Assembly (NCBI RefSeq): GCF_030717945.1
Contig: NZ_JAVAIM010000001.1
Coordinates: 2,712,631 to 2,776,630, forward strand
From: Qipengyuania profundimaris
GTDB taxonomy: Bacteria; Pseudomonadota; Alphaproteobacteria; Sphingomonadales; Sphingomonadaceae
Length of the DNA stretch: 64,000 nt
Reading direction: 5' to 3'
The translations under genes were made by a program, and so were the position numbers. The first letter of the stretch is position 1; each line of letters opens with the position of its first letter. A model generated the notes under the pieces. That model made no database searches. It was not told the origin of the DNA and saw nothing but the letters and a program-made list of their open reading frames with translations. Of the stretch, positions 39,542 to 49,254 are shown one piece after another.

Positions 39542-39790
39542 ATGACGAAGAAAAGCTTGGAAAAGATATATATGTTTGCCGGTACTAAAGGCGCGATGGC
39601 TTATTCAGCCGACGAGACAGGTGGCAACTTGCCTCTGGATCATGGGCCTTGGAGATTTCGTCGAGAGGTCTCTACTGATGGGCCAACCTTTACCGCTGGT
39701 GCCGACAAAGCTGCGTTGGCGGAAGTCGAGAAGAATGGATTTGCAGTTGCAATTTTCTCGATAGATCTCGGAGACCTCTCCGGTGATTAG
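39542..39790 (+). CDS. 82-aa protein, unrecognised
   Basis: Begins MTKKSLEKIYMFAG 19 bases after the mutM stop, with CGAGGATGTTGGA just upstream. No signal or membrane span; mixed charged sequence ending SIDLGDLSGD. Codon use is clearly more AT-rich than mutM (runs such as AAGAAAAGCTTGGAAAAGAT), suggesting a different origin. The stop overlaps the convergent GST gene by four bases. Function unknown. Confidence 0.6.
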   Translation: MTKKSLEKIYMFAGTKGAMAYSADETGGNLPLDHGPWRFRREVSTDGPTFTAGADKAALAEVEKNGFAVAIFSIDLGDLSGD

Positions 39791-40458
39791 AGGTCCAGCG
39801 CCGCATACTCCCGCGGCGGAGGCAGACCTTCCATCTTTTCGGCCAGCAGCGGGCGGAAGCTCGGGCGGCTCTTGATCACCATGTACCAGTCGTGCGCCTG
39901 TTCGTGGCCCTTCCAGTCCATCGCGCCGAGATATTCCACCACCGAAAGCTGCGCCGCGCAGGCGAGGTCGGCAAGGCTCAGCGTCGGCCCTGCGAGCCAC
40001 TGGCGCGTGTCCACCAGCCAGTCGATATAGTCGAGGTGCCCGTGCAGCAGGCGGCCCATCTGGCGCAGCACCTGCGCATCGGGCGACTGGCGCAGGACGA
40101 TGCGCTTCTTCATCTTCTCGTGCAGCGCGGGCGCGGTGACGTCGGCATAGAGGTTCTCGTCGAACAGCGCGACCAGCCGGCGAATTTCCGCGCGTTGCAG
40201 CGCCGATCCGTTGATCATCGGATTGCGATCGACCGTCTCTTCCAGCAGCTCGCAGATCGCGCGGCTGTCGGCGAGCGCGATGCGGCGGTCGGGATCATGG
40301 AGCACAGGCGTGCGGCCCGCCGGGTTCAGCTGCCAGAATTCGTCGCGCCCTTCCCACGGGTTCTCGCGCACCAGCTCATAGGCGACGTTCTTCTCGCTCA
40401 TGAGCAGGCGCAGCTTGCGACTGAAGGGACACAGGGGGAACTGGTAGAGCTGCCACAT
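39787..40458 (-). CDS. glutathione S-transferase family protein
   Basis: 223 aa from ATG 40458 (MWQLYQFPLCPFSRK). Thioredoxin-fold N-domain with CPFSRKLRLLM as the catalytic region, GRTPVLHD and the glutathione-binding LADSRAICELLEE. The all-helical C-domain includes WLAGPTLSLADLACAAQL. Conjugates or reduces electrophiles with glutathione; class not assigned. Five codons upstream (ATG 40473) are an alternative start. Confidence 0.87.
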   Translation of the reverse strand: MWQLYQFPLCPFSRKLRLLMSEKNVAYELVRENPWEGRDEFWQLNPAGRTPVLHDPDRRIALADSRAICELLEETVDRNPMINGSALQRAEIRRLVALFDENLYADVTAPALHEKMKKRIVLRQSPDAQVLRQMGRLLHGHLDYIDWLVDTRQWLAGPTLSLADLACAAQLSVVEYLGAMDWKGHEQAHDWYMVIKSRPSFRPLLAEKMEGLPPPREYAALDL

Positions 40459-40545
40459 CGGTCCCCCGCTCATGCACCAGTGCGACTCGCGCGTCCACCA
40501 CGGCGGCGCGCGAAGACGCTAAATTTCCAGTGGATCGGTGGCTGG

Positions 40546-40995
40546 TTAGTCTTTCGGGAGCGCTTCGCGCATCCGGCGGGCCATGTCGCGCAGCGCGGGC
40601 GTCATCTCGGACAGCCCTTCGGCGAGCCCGCCCATGGCCTGCATCGCACGCGGGACGACAACGGCGACTTCCTCGCTCAAGCGGCCCGCATCGGGCGCAA
40701 CCTTGCGCAGGGTGAGATCGGGATCGATTTCCTCGGCCTTCTCCCCAGCCATATCAGCCGCGGCCTTGGCCAGCGGAGCGATCGGCAGGTCGAGCAGCAC
40801 TTCGGTCATGGTCTGGAGCATCAGCGCCATATCGCGCTGTCGCTCGGGATCGCGCATATCGTCGGCCATGTCGGCGAGCGGCAAGGTTTCGGGCGCAGCG
40901 TCCATATCCGGCGCGTCGTAATCCTGCGCGGCGGCAGGCGCGGCAGTGACCGCGAGCGCGGCGGCAAGAGGCAGGATGGCGTTACGCATGGTCAT
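40546..40995 (-). CDS. exported protein, unrecognised (Met/Asp-rich)
   Basis: 149 aa with a clear signal peptide (MRNAILPLAAALAVTAAPAAAQ). The mature part is helical and rich in Met, Asp and Arg, including MADDMRDPERQRDMALMLQTM and a C-terminal RDMARRMREALPKD. No Cys. Probably periplasmic. It lies between the GST gene and another small exported protein, all on the minus strand. Homologous proteins exist in sphingomonads as hypotheticals; function unknown. Confidence 0.7.
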   Translation of the reverse strand: MTMRNAILPLAAALAVTAAPAAAQDYDAPDMDAAPETLPLADMADDMRDPERQRDMALMLQTMTEVLLDLPIAPLAKAAADMAGEKAEEIDPDLTLRKVAPDAGRLSEEVAVVVPRAMQAMGGLAEGLSEMTPALRDMARRMREALPKD

Positions 40996-41055
40996 TCCCC
41001 GAAATTACGTCGCCCGGTGTTTACCGCATTTGCGCTGAGTCTGCCATGAACGGGC

Positions 41056-41454
41056 TCAAACGCCCGAAGCCTCCAGCAGCAGGAGGCAGTTCGGCATCAT
41101 CGCCTCGCGCGCTTCCAGCCCCTCGTTCACTAGCGTCATCGTAGTCTCGAAAGCGAGCCTGTTCGCCTGTTCGCGGGTAAGGTCGTGATCGTCCATCAGC
41201 CCGGCCATCGTCCGCACGAAGAATTCGCGCCCGCGCGGCTCCATCGCGGGATAGGCGGCGGCGCGCGCATCGCCTTCCGCCTGGCCCTTGGCGATGAGGC
41301 CGAAAGCGACGCCGCAGCGCAGGCTGCTCCGCTGTTCGAGCGTGAGCGTCGGCAGCGCGGCTTCGGCAGTGGCAGGGGCAGCACCAGGCGCATCTTGCGC
41401 GGCGAGCGGGAGCGATGCGAGCGCGAGGCCGGCGGCGAGAAGCAGTTTCGTCAT
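41056..41454 (-). CDS. exported protein, unrecognised
   Basis: 132 aa with a signal peptide (MTKLLLAAGLALASLPLAAQ). The mature part has two Cys far apart (SLRCGVAFG near 48 and MPNCLLLLEA near 122), which could form a disulfide closing a helical bundle. It faces adhC across 98 bases. No family recognised. Confidence 0.7.
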   Translation of the reverse strand: MTKLLLAAGLALASLPLAAQDAPGAAPATAEAALPTLTLEQRSSLRCGVAFGLIAKGQAEGDARAAAYPAMEPRGREFFVRTMAGLMDDHDLTREQANRLAFETTMTLVNEGLEAREAMMPNCLLLLEASGV

Positions 41455-41552
41455 GCCGCGGCTCTATATCTCCTCGCCTGAATGGCGGGCAACCGTGCTT
41501 GCGAGGTCACGCCGCTTTGCCTAGGTCCGCGGTCGAACAGGAGACATGAACT

Positions 41553-42658
<1,106 letters not shown>

Positions 42659-42659
<1 letters not shown>

Positions 42660-43012
42660 TGGCGGAGAAAGTCGTCCTCGCCGACAAATTCGCCACCTTC
42701 ACCGAGCATTGGGCACCGCGCATCGTCGCGCGATACGAAGGGCACGAAGTCCGCATCGCGAAGCTCGACGGCGAATTCGACTGGCACCGCCACACCCATG
42801 ACGAGCTCTTCCTGTGCATCTCCGGCGAGCTGGAGGTCGAATTCCGCGATCGCACGGAAACGCTGCTGCCGGGCGAGCTGCTGCTGATTGAAACGGGCGA
42901 GGATCACCGCCCCGCTGCGCGCAACGGGGAAGTCCAGCTGCTGATGCTGGATCCTGCCGAAGCGCCCAATACGGGCGATCCGGACACGGCGACTGTCGCG
43001 GTCGACGTCTGA
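42659..43012 (+). CDS. small cupin protein
   Basis: 117 aa whose ATG overlaps the adhC stop (TGATG), so translation is coupled. Single cupin barrel with metal-binding motif DWHRHTHDELFLCISGELEV near 40-59 and PGELLLIETGEDHRP near 70. The arrangement with adhC suggests a role tied to formaldehyde or glutathione adduct handling. Homologues are usually annotated only as cupins; the reaction is unknown. Confidence 0.85.
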
Positions 43013-43075
43013 CTGCTTGCGCGACCGGAGGGTCCCATTAAGGTAGCGAATCGAAACGTAAAGGAGAGAAAATAT

Positions 43076-43456
43076 ATGTTCAGTCACGTCATGCTGGGGG
43101 CCGACGATATCGACGCCTCGAAGAAGTTCTACGATGCCTGCTTCAAGGCGCTCGGCGGCAACGAAGGCCAGATAGATCCCAAGGGCCGGGTCATCTACAT
43201 GCACAATGGCGGCATCTTCCTCCTGACCAAGCCCATCGACGGCCAGCCGGCTAGCTGCGGCAACGGTTCGACCATCGGCTTCGCCGCGACGAGCGAAGAC
43301 ATGGCCGACGCCTGGCACAAGGCGGGCAGCGAGAACGGCGGTACCGAGATCGAGGATCCGCCGGGCATCCGCGAAGGCGCGGGCATGAAGCTCTATCTCG
43401 CCTATCTGCGCGATCCAGCCGGCAACAAGGTTTGCGCGATGTATCGCCCGGGCTAA
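43076..43456 (+). CDS. VOC-family (glyoxalase-like) protein
   Basis: 126 aa VOC fold: MFSHVMLGADDIDASKKFYDACF at the N-terminus, GIREGAGMKLYLAYLRDPAGNKVCAM at the end. His 4 and Glu/Tyr positions are candidates for metal ligands. AAAGGAG lies 10 bases before the ATG, an unusually strong ribosome site. It sits between adhC-cupin and fghA, so it may act on a glutathione thiohemiacetal. True glyoxalase I activity is not shown. Confidence 0.82.
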   Translation: MFSHVMLGADDIDASKKFYDACFKALGGNEGQIDPKGRVIYMHNGGIFLLTKPIDGQPASCGNGSTIGFAATSEDMADAWHKAGSENGGTEIEDPPGIREGAGMKLYLAYLRDPAGNKVCAMYRPG

Positions 43457-43493
43457 GGGCAACCGATCACATCATCCCGCACAGGGGTGCTTT

Positions 43494-43523
43494 GGGCGCA
43501 GCGGTTCTTGGCCGACTGCGCCC
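43494..43523 (+). terminator. hairpin between the VOC gene and fghA
   Basis: GGGCGCAG (43494-43501) pairs with CTGCGCCC (43516-43523), followed by TTCG. It may be a partial terminator that lowers fghA relative to adhC. Confidence 0.5.
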
Positions 43524-43572
43524 TTCGCGTATTGGGGCGGGCCGAACATTCGATCCCACAGGAAACTCACCC

Positions 43573-44415
43573 ATGCCGCTCGACTATCTTTCGCAGAACA
43601 GATCCCATGAGGGCGAGCAATTCGTCTGCTCTCACCAGTCGCGCGAGACAGGGACGGAGATGACCTTCTCTGTCTATGTCCCGCCGCACATGCCGGGGAT
43701 CAAGCTGCCGGTGCTGTGGTATCTCTCCGGCCTTACCTGCACGCATGAAAACGTCACCGAGAAAGGCGAGTATCGCCGCGCCTGCGCCGAGCACGGGATC
43801 GTCTTCGTAGCGCCCGACACCAGCCCGCGCGGCGAGGATGTGCCCGATGCCGGGGACGAATACGATTTCGGCAAGGGTGCGGGCTTCTATGTCGATGCGA
43901 CGCAGCAGCCTTGGGCGACACACTATCGCATGCGCAGCTATATCGAGCAGGAACTGCCCGAGGTGATTGCGGCGGAGTTTCCCGTCGACCTGGAACGCCA
44001 GTCGATCACCGGCCATTCGATGGGCGGCCACGGCGCGTTGACGATCGGCCTGCGCAATCCCGGCCGCTTCCGCTCGGTCAGCGCCTTCAGCCCGATCGTC
44101 ACGCCCAGCCAGGTGCCATGGGGCGAGAAAGCGCTAGGTCGCTATCTCGGCGAGGACCGCGCGGCATGGCGCGAGTATGACGCAGTCGCGCTGATCGAGG
44201 ACGGCGCGCGGCTCGATCACCTGCTGGTCGACCAAGGCACGGCGGACAATTTTTTGGAGGAGCAGCTCAAGACCGGCGCGTTATCGATGGCCTGCGCCAA
44301 GGCCGGCATGCGCCCCGAAATCCGCATGCAGCAGGGGTACGACCACTCCTATTATTTCATCTCGACCTTCATGGCCGAGCATGTCGCTTGGCATGCGGAG
44401 CGGTTGGGGGTTTAG
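43573..44415 (+). CDS. fghA: S-formylglutathione hydrolase
   Basis: 280 aa from ATG 43573. Esterase D-type alpha/beta hydrolase: LSGLTCTHENVTEK near 54 (oxyanion region), GAGFYVDAT near 104, nucleophile GHSMGGHGAL near 149, catalytic Asp in LVDQGTADNF near 221, His in GYDHSYYF near 257. Hydrolyses S-formylglutathione to formate and glutathione, the second step after AdhC. The 3' end overlaps convergent metW by four bases. Confidence 0.95.
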   Translation: MPLDYLSQNRSHEGEQFVCSHQSRETGTEMTFSVYVPPHMPGIKLPVLWYLSGLTCTHENVTEKGEYRRACAEHGIVFVAPDTSPRGEDVPDAGDEYDFGKGAGFYVDATQQPWATHYRMRSYIEQELPEVIAAEFPVDLERQSITGHSMGGHGALTIGLRNPGRFRSVSAFSPIVTPSQVPWGEKALGRYLGEDRAAWREYDAVALIEDGARLDHLLVDQGTADNFLEEQLKTGALSMACAKAGMRPEIRMQQGYDHSYYFISTFMAEHVAWHAERLGV

Positions 44416-45011
44416 CGGCTCAGTTCGAAGACGGCGAACTCCGCGCGGCCGTTGGCTCCCGCACGGCCCAACTGCCGTTCCCCTGCAAAGAACCACTCGC
44501 GTTCGATGCGCGCGCCTTTGTCTTTCGCGAGGTCGCGGAAGTCCTTCACCGTGACGTGATGGATATTTTCGGTGGCGTACCAGCTTACCGGGATCGCGCG
44601 CGTTACCGGCATGCGGCCGCCGAACATCAGGGCGGCGCGGGTGCGCCAGTGGGCGAAATTCGGGAAGCTGACGAAGGCACGGGTGCCGACACGCAGCAGT
44701 TCGTCGAGCATGCGGTCGGGCCGCGCGGCGGTCTGCAGCGTCTGGCTGAGGATCGCGTAGTCGAAGCCCTTGTCGGGATAGTCGGCGAGGTCGCGGTCGG
44801 CATCGCCCTGCACCACGCTGAGGCCCTGGCTCACGCAGCGTTCGACGCAGTCGCCATCGATCTCGATCCCGCGCACGTCGCAATCTTTCTCGCGCAGCGC
44901 CATCATCAGCGCCCCGTCGCCGCAGCCGATATCGAGCACGCGGCTGCCCGGCGTCACGTGTCCGGCGATAACGGCGAGGTCGGGGCGTATCTGGTCTCGC
45001 GTGGTGCTCAT
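44412..45011 (-). CDS. metW: methionine biosynthesis protein MetW
   Basis: 199 aa methyltransferase-like fold: [14 protein letters not shown] near 23-36, [17 protein letters not shown] near 65, [10 protein letters not shown] near 84, VSFPNFAHW near 113. MetW partners MetX in the O-acetylhomoserine step. Its ATG overlaps the metX stop, the usual metX-metW coupling. Confidence 0.94.
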   Translation of the reverse strand: MSTTRDQIRPDLAVIAGHVTPGSRVLDIGCGDGALMMALREKDCDVRGIEIDGDCVERCVSQGLSVVQGDADRDLADYPDKGFDYAILSQTLQTAARPDRMLDELLRVGTRAFVSFPNFAHWRTRAALMFGGRMPVTRAIPVSWYATENIHHVTVKDFRDLAKDKGARIEREWFFAGERQLGRAGANGRAEFAVFELSR

Positions 45012-46096
45012 CCCAGGAACCCCCCGATCACGCGGTCGAGCGCGGGCACGTCGAGCAGGAAGCTGTCGTGGCCATGCGGGGCGGATAGCTCGACGAAACT
45101 CACCGCCGCGCCCGCTGCATTGAGCGCGTGGACGACATGACGGCTTTCCGCTGTGGGATAGAGCCAGTCGCTGTCGAAGCTGACGAGGCAGAAGCGCGCC
45201 TGCGTTCCGGCGAAGGCATTCGCCAGCTTGCCGCCATGCTCCTCGGCGAGGTCGAAATAGTCCATCGCTCGGGTTATGTAGAGATAGCTGTTCGCATCGA
45301 AACGCTGGGTGAAGCCGCTGCCCTGGTAACGCAGGTAGCTCTCGACCTGGAAATCGGCATCGAAACCGAAGGTCTTGGCCTCCCGGTCCTGCAGGTTCCG
45401 CCCGAACTTCTCGGTCAGCGCTTCCTCGGACAGATAGGTGATATGCGCCGCCATACGCGCCACGGCGAGGCCGCTGTCGGGTGCCTCGCCGCTGTAATAG
45501 TCGCCCTGGTTCCAGCGCGGATCGGCCATCACCGCCTGCCGCCCGAGCTCGTGGAAGCCGATGTTCTGCGCCGAGTGGCGACTGGTCGAAGCGATAACGA
45601 GGACGCGGTCTGCGCGCTCCGGCCAGTTCGCCGCGAGGCTCAGCGCCTGCATCCCGCCCATCGATCCGCCGACCACGGCGTGCAGCGTCGCGATCTCCAG
45701 CGCGTCGAGCAAACCGACATGCGCGCGCACCATGTCGCGGATGGTGATGACCGGGAAGCGCATGGCGTAGGGCTGTCCGTCCGATGCCTCGCTCGCTGGG
45801 CCGGTAGAGCCCATGCAGCTGCCGATGACATTGGGGCAGATGACGTGGAAGCGATCCGTGTCAATGGGCTTGCCCGGGCCGACCATCCGTTCCCACCAGC
45901 CCGGTTTGCCGGTGATCGGATGCGGGCTGGCGACATATTGGTCGCCGGTCAGCGCATGGCACAGCAGGATGGCGTTGGAGCGGTCTTCGTCGAGCGCGCC
46001 GTATGTTTCGTAGGCGATCTCGACACGCGACAGCTCGCCCCCGCCGTCGAGCGGCAGCGGTGCGGGCAATGTCAACGTTTGCGAGGTCCTGCTCAA
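45008..46096 (-). CDS. metX: homoserine O-acyltransferase (MetX)
   Basis: 362 aa alpha/beta hydrolase. Nucleophile [10 protein letters not shown] near 144, catalytic Asp in [10 protein letters not shown] near 305, His in [11 protein letters not shown] near 340. Acylates homoserine with acetyl-CoA or succinyl-CoA; MetX proteins of this order are not all acetyl-specific, so the acyl donor is left open. First gene of the metXW pair, divergent from the aminotransferase across a palindromic repeat. Confidence 0.95.
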   Translation of the reverse strand: MSRTSQTLTLPAPLPLDGGGELSRVEIAYETYGALDEDRSNAILLCHALTGDQYVASPHPITGKPGWWERMVGPGKPIDTDRFHVICPNVIGSCMGSTGPASEASDGQPYAMRFPVITIRDMVRAHVGLLDALEIATLHAVVGGSMGGMQALSLAANWPERADRVLVIASTSRHSAQNIGFHELGRQAVMADPRWNQGDYYSGEAPDSGLAVARMAAHITYLSEEALTEKFGRNLQDREAKTFGFDADFQVESYLRYQGSGFTQRFDANSYLYITRAMDYFDLAEEHGGKLANAFAGTQARFCLVSFDSDWLYPTAESRHVVHALNAAGAAVSFVELSAPHGHDSFLLDVPALDRVIGGFLG

Positions 46097-46123
46097 ACGA
46101 AGCCTTCATTCGCCAAAAAGAAC

Positions 46124-46200
46124 GGTGCTTCGACAAGCTCAGCACGAACGGATTTAGAACTCAGCGCTCTAACCGTTCGCCCTGAGCTTGTCGAAGGGCC
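46124..46200. repeat. dispersed palindrome (CTTCGACAAGCTCAG type)
   Basis: GGTGCTTCGACAAGCTCAGC and GAACGG on the left pair with CCGTTCGCCCTGAGCTTGTCGAAGGGCC on the right, around a 30-base centre. The core is exact over CTTCGACAAGCTCAG. This element is frequent in sphingomonad intergenic regions. Its right end lies 26 bases before the aminotransferase start. Confidence 0.8.
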
Positions 46201-46226
46201 GTAATTCTTTATGGCGCAGACGCAAG

Positions 46227-47327
46227 ATGGCAGACCGTCCTACCCTGAAACCGTGGATCGAGGCGATCCATGCCTATGTGCCCGGCAAGTCGAAGGCTGC
46301 CGATGGCCGCCCGCTGGTCAAGCTGTCGGCCAACGAGAACCCGCTCGGCTGCAGCCCGAAGGTGATCGAGACGCTTGCTGGCGGGCACGAGCCGAACCTC
46401 TATCCGGACCCCGACGCCACGCAACTGCGCGAGGCCATCGGCGCGCTGCATGGCATCGATCCGGCGCGGATCGTCTGCGGCACCGGCTCGGGCGAATGCC
46501 TCCATGGCGCAGTGCAGGCCTTCGCCGGGCCGGGCGACGAAGTGCTGTTTTCGCTCTACTCCTTCTCCCTCTACCCGCTGCTCGCACACAAGGTCGGGGC
46601 CGAGGTGGTGCTGGCGGAGGACGCCGACTACGCACCCGATGTCGACAACATGCTCGCCGCCGTCACCGGGCGGACGCGCGTGGTGCTGCTCGACAATCCG
46701 AACAATCCCATCGGCACCTTCCTGCCGCGTGCCGAGGTCGAGCGCCTGCATGCCGGCCTGCCGAAGGATGTGCTGCTGGTGGTCGACCAGGCCTATGCCG
46801 AATTTCTTCCCGAGGGCGAAGACGACGGCGGCATGGATCTCGCTGCGCGGCACGACAATGTCCTCGTCACCCGCACCTTCGCAAAGGCCTATGGCATTGC
46901 GGGCGAGCGTGTGGGCTGGGCAACAGGCGCGCCGCACCTGATCGATGCCCTCAACCGCTTGCGCGGCGCATTCAACGTGACCGCGAGCGGGCAGCGGGCG
47001 GCGCTGGCCGCGCTCTCCGATCAAGACTTCGTTGCGAAATCGCGCGATGCCAATGCGGCTGCCCGCGCGCGCTTCGTCGATCAGATCGCCGCGCTCGGCA
47101 ATCACGGCCTGCGCGCCCTGCCGAGCGAGGCCAATTTCGTCCTCGTCGTGTTCGAAGGCGACCTCGCCGCAACGACTGCGCTCGATGCGATCGCCGAGGC
47201 GGGCTATGCCGTGCGCCACTTGCCCAGGCAGGGCCTCCCGCAAGCGCTGCGGGTCACCGTCGGCACGCCGGAGCAGATGGACGCGATCGCCGCCGTCCTG
47301 CGTGACCTATGCGGAGTATCGGCGTGA
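46227..47327 (+). CDS. hisC: histidinol-phosphate / aromatic aminotransferase
   Basis: 366 aa from ATG 46227. Fold-type I PLP enzyme: KLSANENPLGCSP near 32, LLDNPNNPIGTFLP near 155, PLP Lys in TRTFAKAYGIAG near 219, then RVGWATG. The adjacent prephenate dehydrogenase (4-base GTGA overlap) suggests that it also makes tyrosine or phenylalanine. In alphaproteobacteria such HisC-type enzymes often serve both pathways. Confidence 0.92.
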   Translation: MADRPTLKPWIEAIHAYVPGKSKAADGRPLVKLSANENPLGCSPKVIETLAGGHEPNLYPDPDATQLREAIGALHGIDPARIVCGTGSGECLHGAVQAFAGPGDEVLFSLYSFSLYPLLAHKVGAEVVLAEDADYAPDVDNMLAAVTGRTRVVLLDNPNNPIGTFLPRAEVERLHAGLPKDVLLVVDQAYAEFLPEGEDDGGMDLAARHDNVLVTRTFAKAYGIAGERVGWATGAPHLIDALNRLRGAFNVTASGQRAALAALSDQDFVAKSRDANAAARARFVDQIAALGNHGLRALPSEANFVLVVFEGDLAATTALDAIAEAGYAVRHLPRQGLPQALRVTVGTPEQMDAIAAVLRDLCGVSA

Positions 47328-48229
47328 GCATCGAGCGGATCGCGATCATCGGCCTTGGCCTCATCGGCGGCTCCATCGGCCTCGCCCTGCGCGAGATGCT
47401 ACCTGACATTGCAACCACGGGCTGGGATGCGGACCGCGACGTTCGACGAAAAGCTGCGGAACGCGGCCTGGTCGGCAAGGTATCCGACAGCGCAGACGAC
47501 GCAGTGCGCGACGCCCAGCTCGTCATCCTATGTGTACCCGTCGGCGCGATGGGTGCCGCGGCGCAGAGCATTGCCGGCGCGCTGCCGCCCGGTGCGATCG
47601 TCAGCGATGTCGGCTCTTCGAAGCATAGCGTCGCGCAGGCCATCGCGAAGGCGCTGCCCGATGCCGTGGTGGTCCCGGCTCACCCTGTCGCGGGGACGGA
47701 GAAGAGCGGCCCCGAGGCGGGCTTTCCCGAGCTGTTTCGCCACCGCTGGTGCATCCTCACCCCCGAAGATGCCACGCCCGCAGAAGCGGTCGAGCAGGTT
47801 GCGGCAGTCTGGCAGGGCCTCGGCGCGAAGGTCGAAATCATGGAGCCCGCGCATCACGACTTGGTGCTCGCGGTGACCAGCCACATCCCCCACCTCATCG
47901 CCTATACCATCGTCGGCACGGCCAGCGACCTCGAGGACGTTACGCGCGGCGAGGTCATCAAATATTCGGCCGGGGGTTTCCGCGATTTCACCCGCATTGC
48001 TGCCAGCGACCCGACCATGTGGCGCGATGTTTTCCTGACCAATCGCGACGCCGTGCTCGAAGTGCTGGGCCGCTTCACCGAAGACCTCACCGCCCTCCAG
48101 CGCGCCATCCGCAATGGTGACGGCGACACGCTTTTCGAGCTGTTCGAGCGCACCCGTACCATCCGCCGCTCGATCATCGAGGAAGGGCAGGACGATGCGC
48201 GGCCCGATTTCGGACGCTCCGACCACTAG
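47324..48229 (+). CDS. tyrC: prephenate/arogenate dehydrogenase
   Basis: 301 aa from GTG 47324, which overlaps the aminotransferase stop; ATG 47309 is an alternative. NAD motif IIGLGLIGGSIGLAL near 8-22, LVILCVPVGAM near 66, the catalytic-region VVPAHPVAGTEKSGPEAG near 115, SHIPHLIAYTI near 188. Leads to tyrosine. Pathway specificity (prephenate or arogenate) is not resolved. No ACT domain, so feedback control must lie elsewhere. Confidence 0.92.
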   Translation: MSIERIAIIGLGLIGGSIGLALREMLPDIATTGWDADRDVRRKAAERGLVGKVSDSADDAVRDAQLVILCVPVGAMGAAAQSIAGALPPGAIVSDVGSSKHSVAQAIAKALPDAVVVPAHPVAGTEKSGPEAGFPELFRHRWCILTPEDATPAEAVEQVAAVWQGLGAKVEIMEPAHHDLVLAVTSHIPHLIAYTIVGTASDLEDVTRGEVIKYSAGGFRDFTRIAASDPTMWRDVFLTNRDAVLEVLGRFTEDLTALQRAIRNGDGDTLFELFERTRTIRRSIIEEGQDDARPDFGRSDH

Positions 48230-48246
48230 CGCCCAAGGTCAGGACC

Positions 48247-49122
48247 TCAGTCGGACCTCTTCCCGACCTGCGCCAGCAATTGCTGCGCCCGCGACAGATG
48301 CGGGCGGTCGAGCATGCCGCCCTTCCAGCCGATCGTGCCCGCACCGGGATTGGCAGCGAAAATCGCGACGATCTCCTCGGCTTCGGCAATGTCCTCCGCG
48401 CTCGGCGTAAAGGCCTCGTTGATGACCTCCACTTGCGCCGGATGGATCGCGAGCATGCCGCGAAAGCCCGAGCGGCGAACGGTCTCAGCGCGCGACTTCA
48501 GCCCATCCAGATCGCGGAAGTCGGCCTGGATCGTTTCGATGGCCGGAACACCTGCCGTGGCCGCGCCCAGCAGGCACAGGCTGCGCGCCAGCTCGTAGGT
48601 GAACGCAAAGCTGCCGTCGGGATTGCGATTGCTCGCCGCCCCGATGCTGTCGGCAAGGTCCTCCGCCCCCCAGGTCAACGCGATCAGCCGCGGCGCGCCC
48701 TTGAAGTCGCCGGCGTGGAACATGCTCTCCGCCACTTCGGTCAGCAGCACGATCACCGGCGTCGATCCAAGCTCGATATCGTTCGCTGCCTCCAGCGCTG
48801 AGAGGTACTTGTCCAGCGCCTCGACATCCTGCCGGCCATAGGCCTTGGGCAGCATGATCCCGCCCGGCCGCCCCGGCATCACTGCCGCAAGATCGTGCAG
48901 CGTGTAGGGCCCGTCGAGCGGATTGACCCGCACGAAGATGCGCGCGCGCTTGTCCGGATGGGCGTCGAGATAGTCACGGATCATGCCGCGCGCCGCAGGC
49001 TTTTTTTCCGGCGCGACCGCATCCTCGAGGTCGAAGATCACGACATCGGCGTCGCCATCGGCCGCCTTGCCCATCTTCTTCTCGCTGTCCCCCGGCGCGA
49101 ACAGCCATGACCGCATCTTCAT
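48247..49122 (-). CDS. HpcH/HpaI aldolase / CoA ester lyase (citrate lyase beta-like)
   Basis: 291 aa from ATG 49122 (AGAGG 8 bases upstream); longer in-frame reading to 49581 is not used. N-terminal RSWLFAPGDSEKK, then VIFDLEDAVAPEKK near 27, IFVRVNPLDG near 62, and GMLAIHPAQVEVIN near 240, the family's TIM-barrel and magnesium-binding Glu/Asp. Substrates may be malyl-CoA, citramalyl-CoA or similar. It converges on tyrC with a 17-base gap and is divergent from galM. Confidence 0.9.
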   Translation of the reverse strand: MKMRSWLFAPGDSEKKMGKAADGDADVVIFDLEDAVAPEKKPAARGMIRDYLDAHPDKRARIFVRVNPLDGPYTLHDLAAVMPGRPGGIMLPKAYGRQDVEALDKYLSALEAANDIELGSTPVIVLLTEVAESMFHAGDFKGAPRLIALTWGAEDLADSIGAASNRNPDGSFAFTYELARSLCLLGAATAGVPAIETIQADFRDLDGLKSRAETVRRSGFRGMLAIHPAQVEVINEAFTPSAEDIAEAEEIVAIFAANPGAGTIGWKGGMLDRPHLSRAQQLLAQVGKRSD

Positions 49123-49254
49123 CGCGATTGCCTCTTTCTTGCGTCGCTTCATGCAGCACACTGTTTGGGGCCGTTTTTCAAGCCGCGAGGCATTTTCGCC
49201 CCCATCCGCACTTCGCGCTTGTCGTTGCGCAGGTGATCTGCTGCGCTGGTAGGT

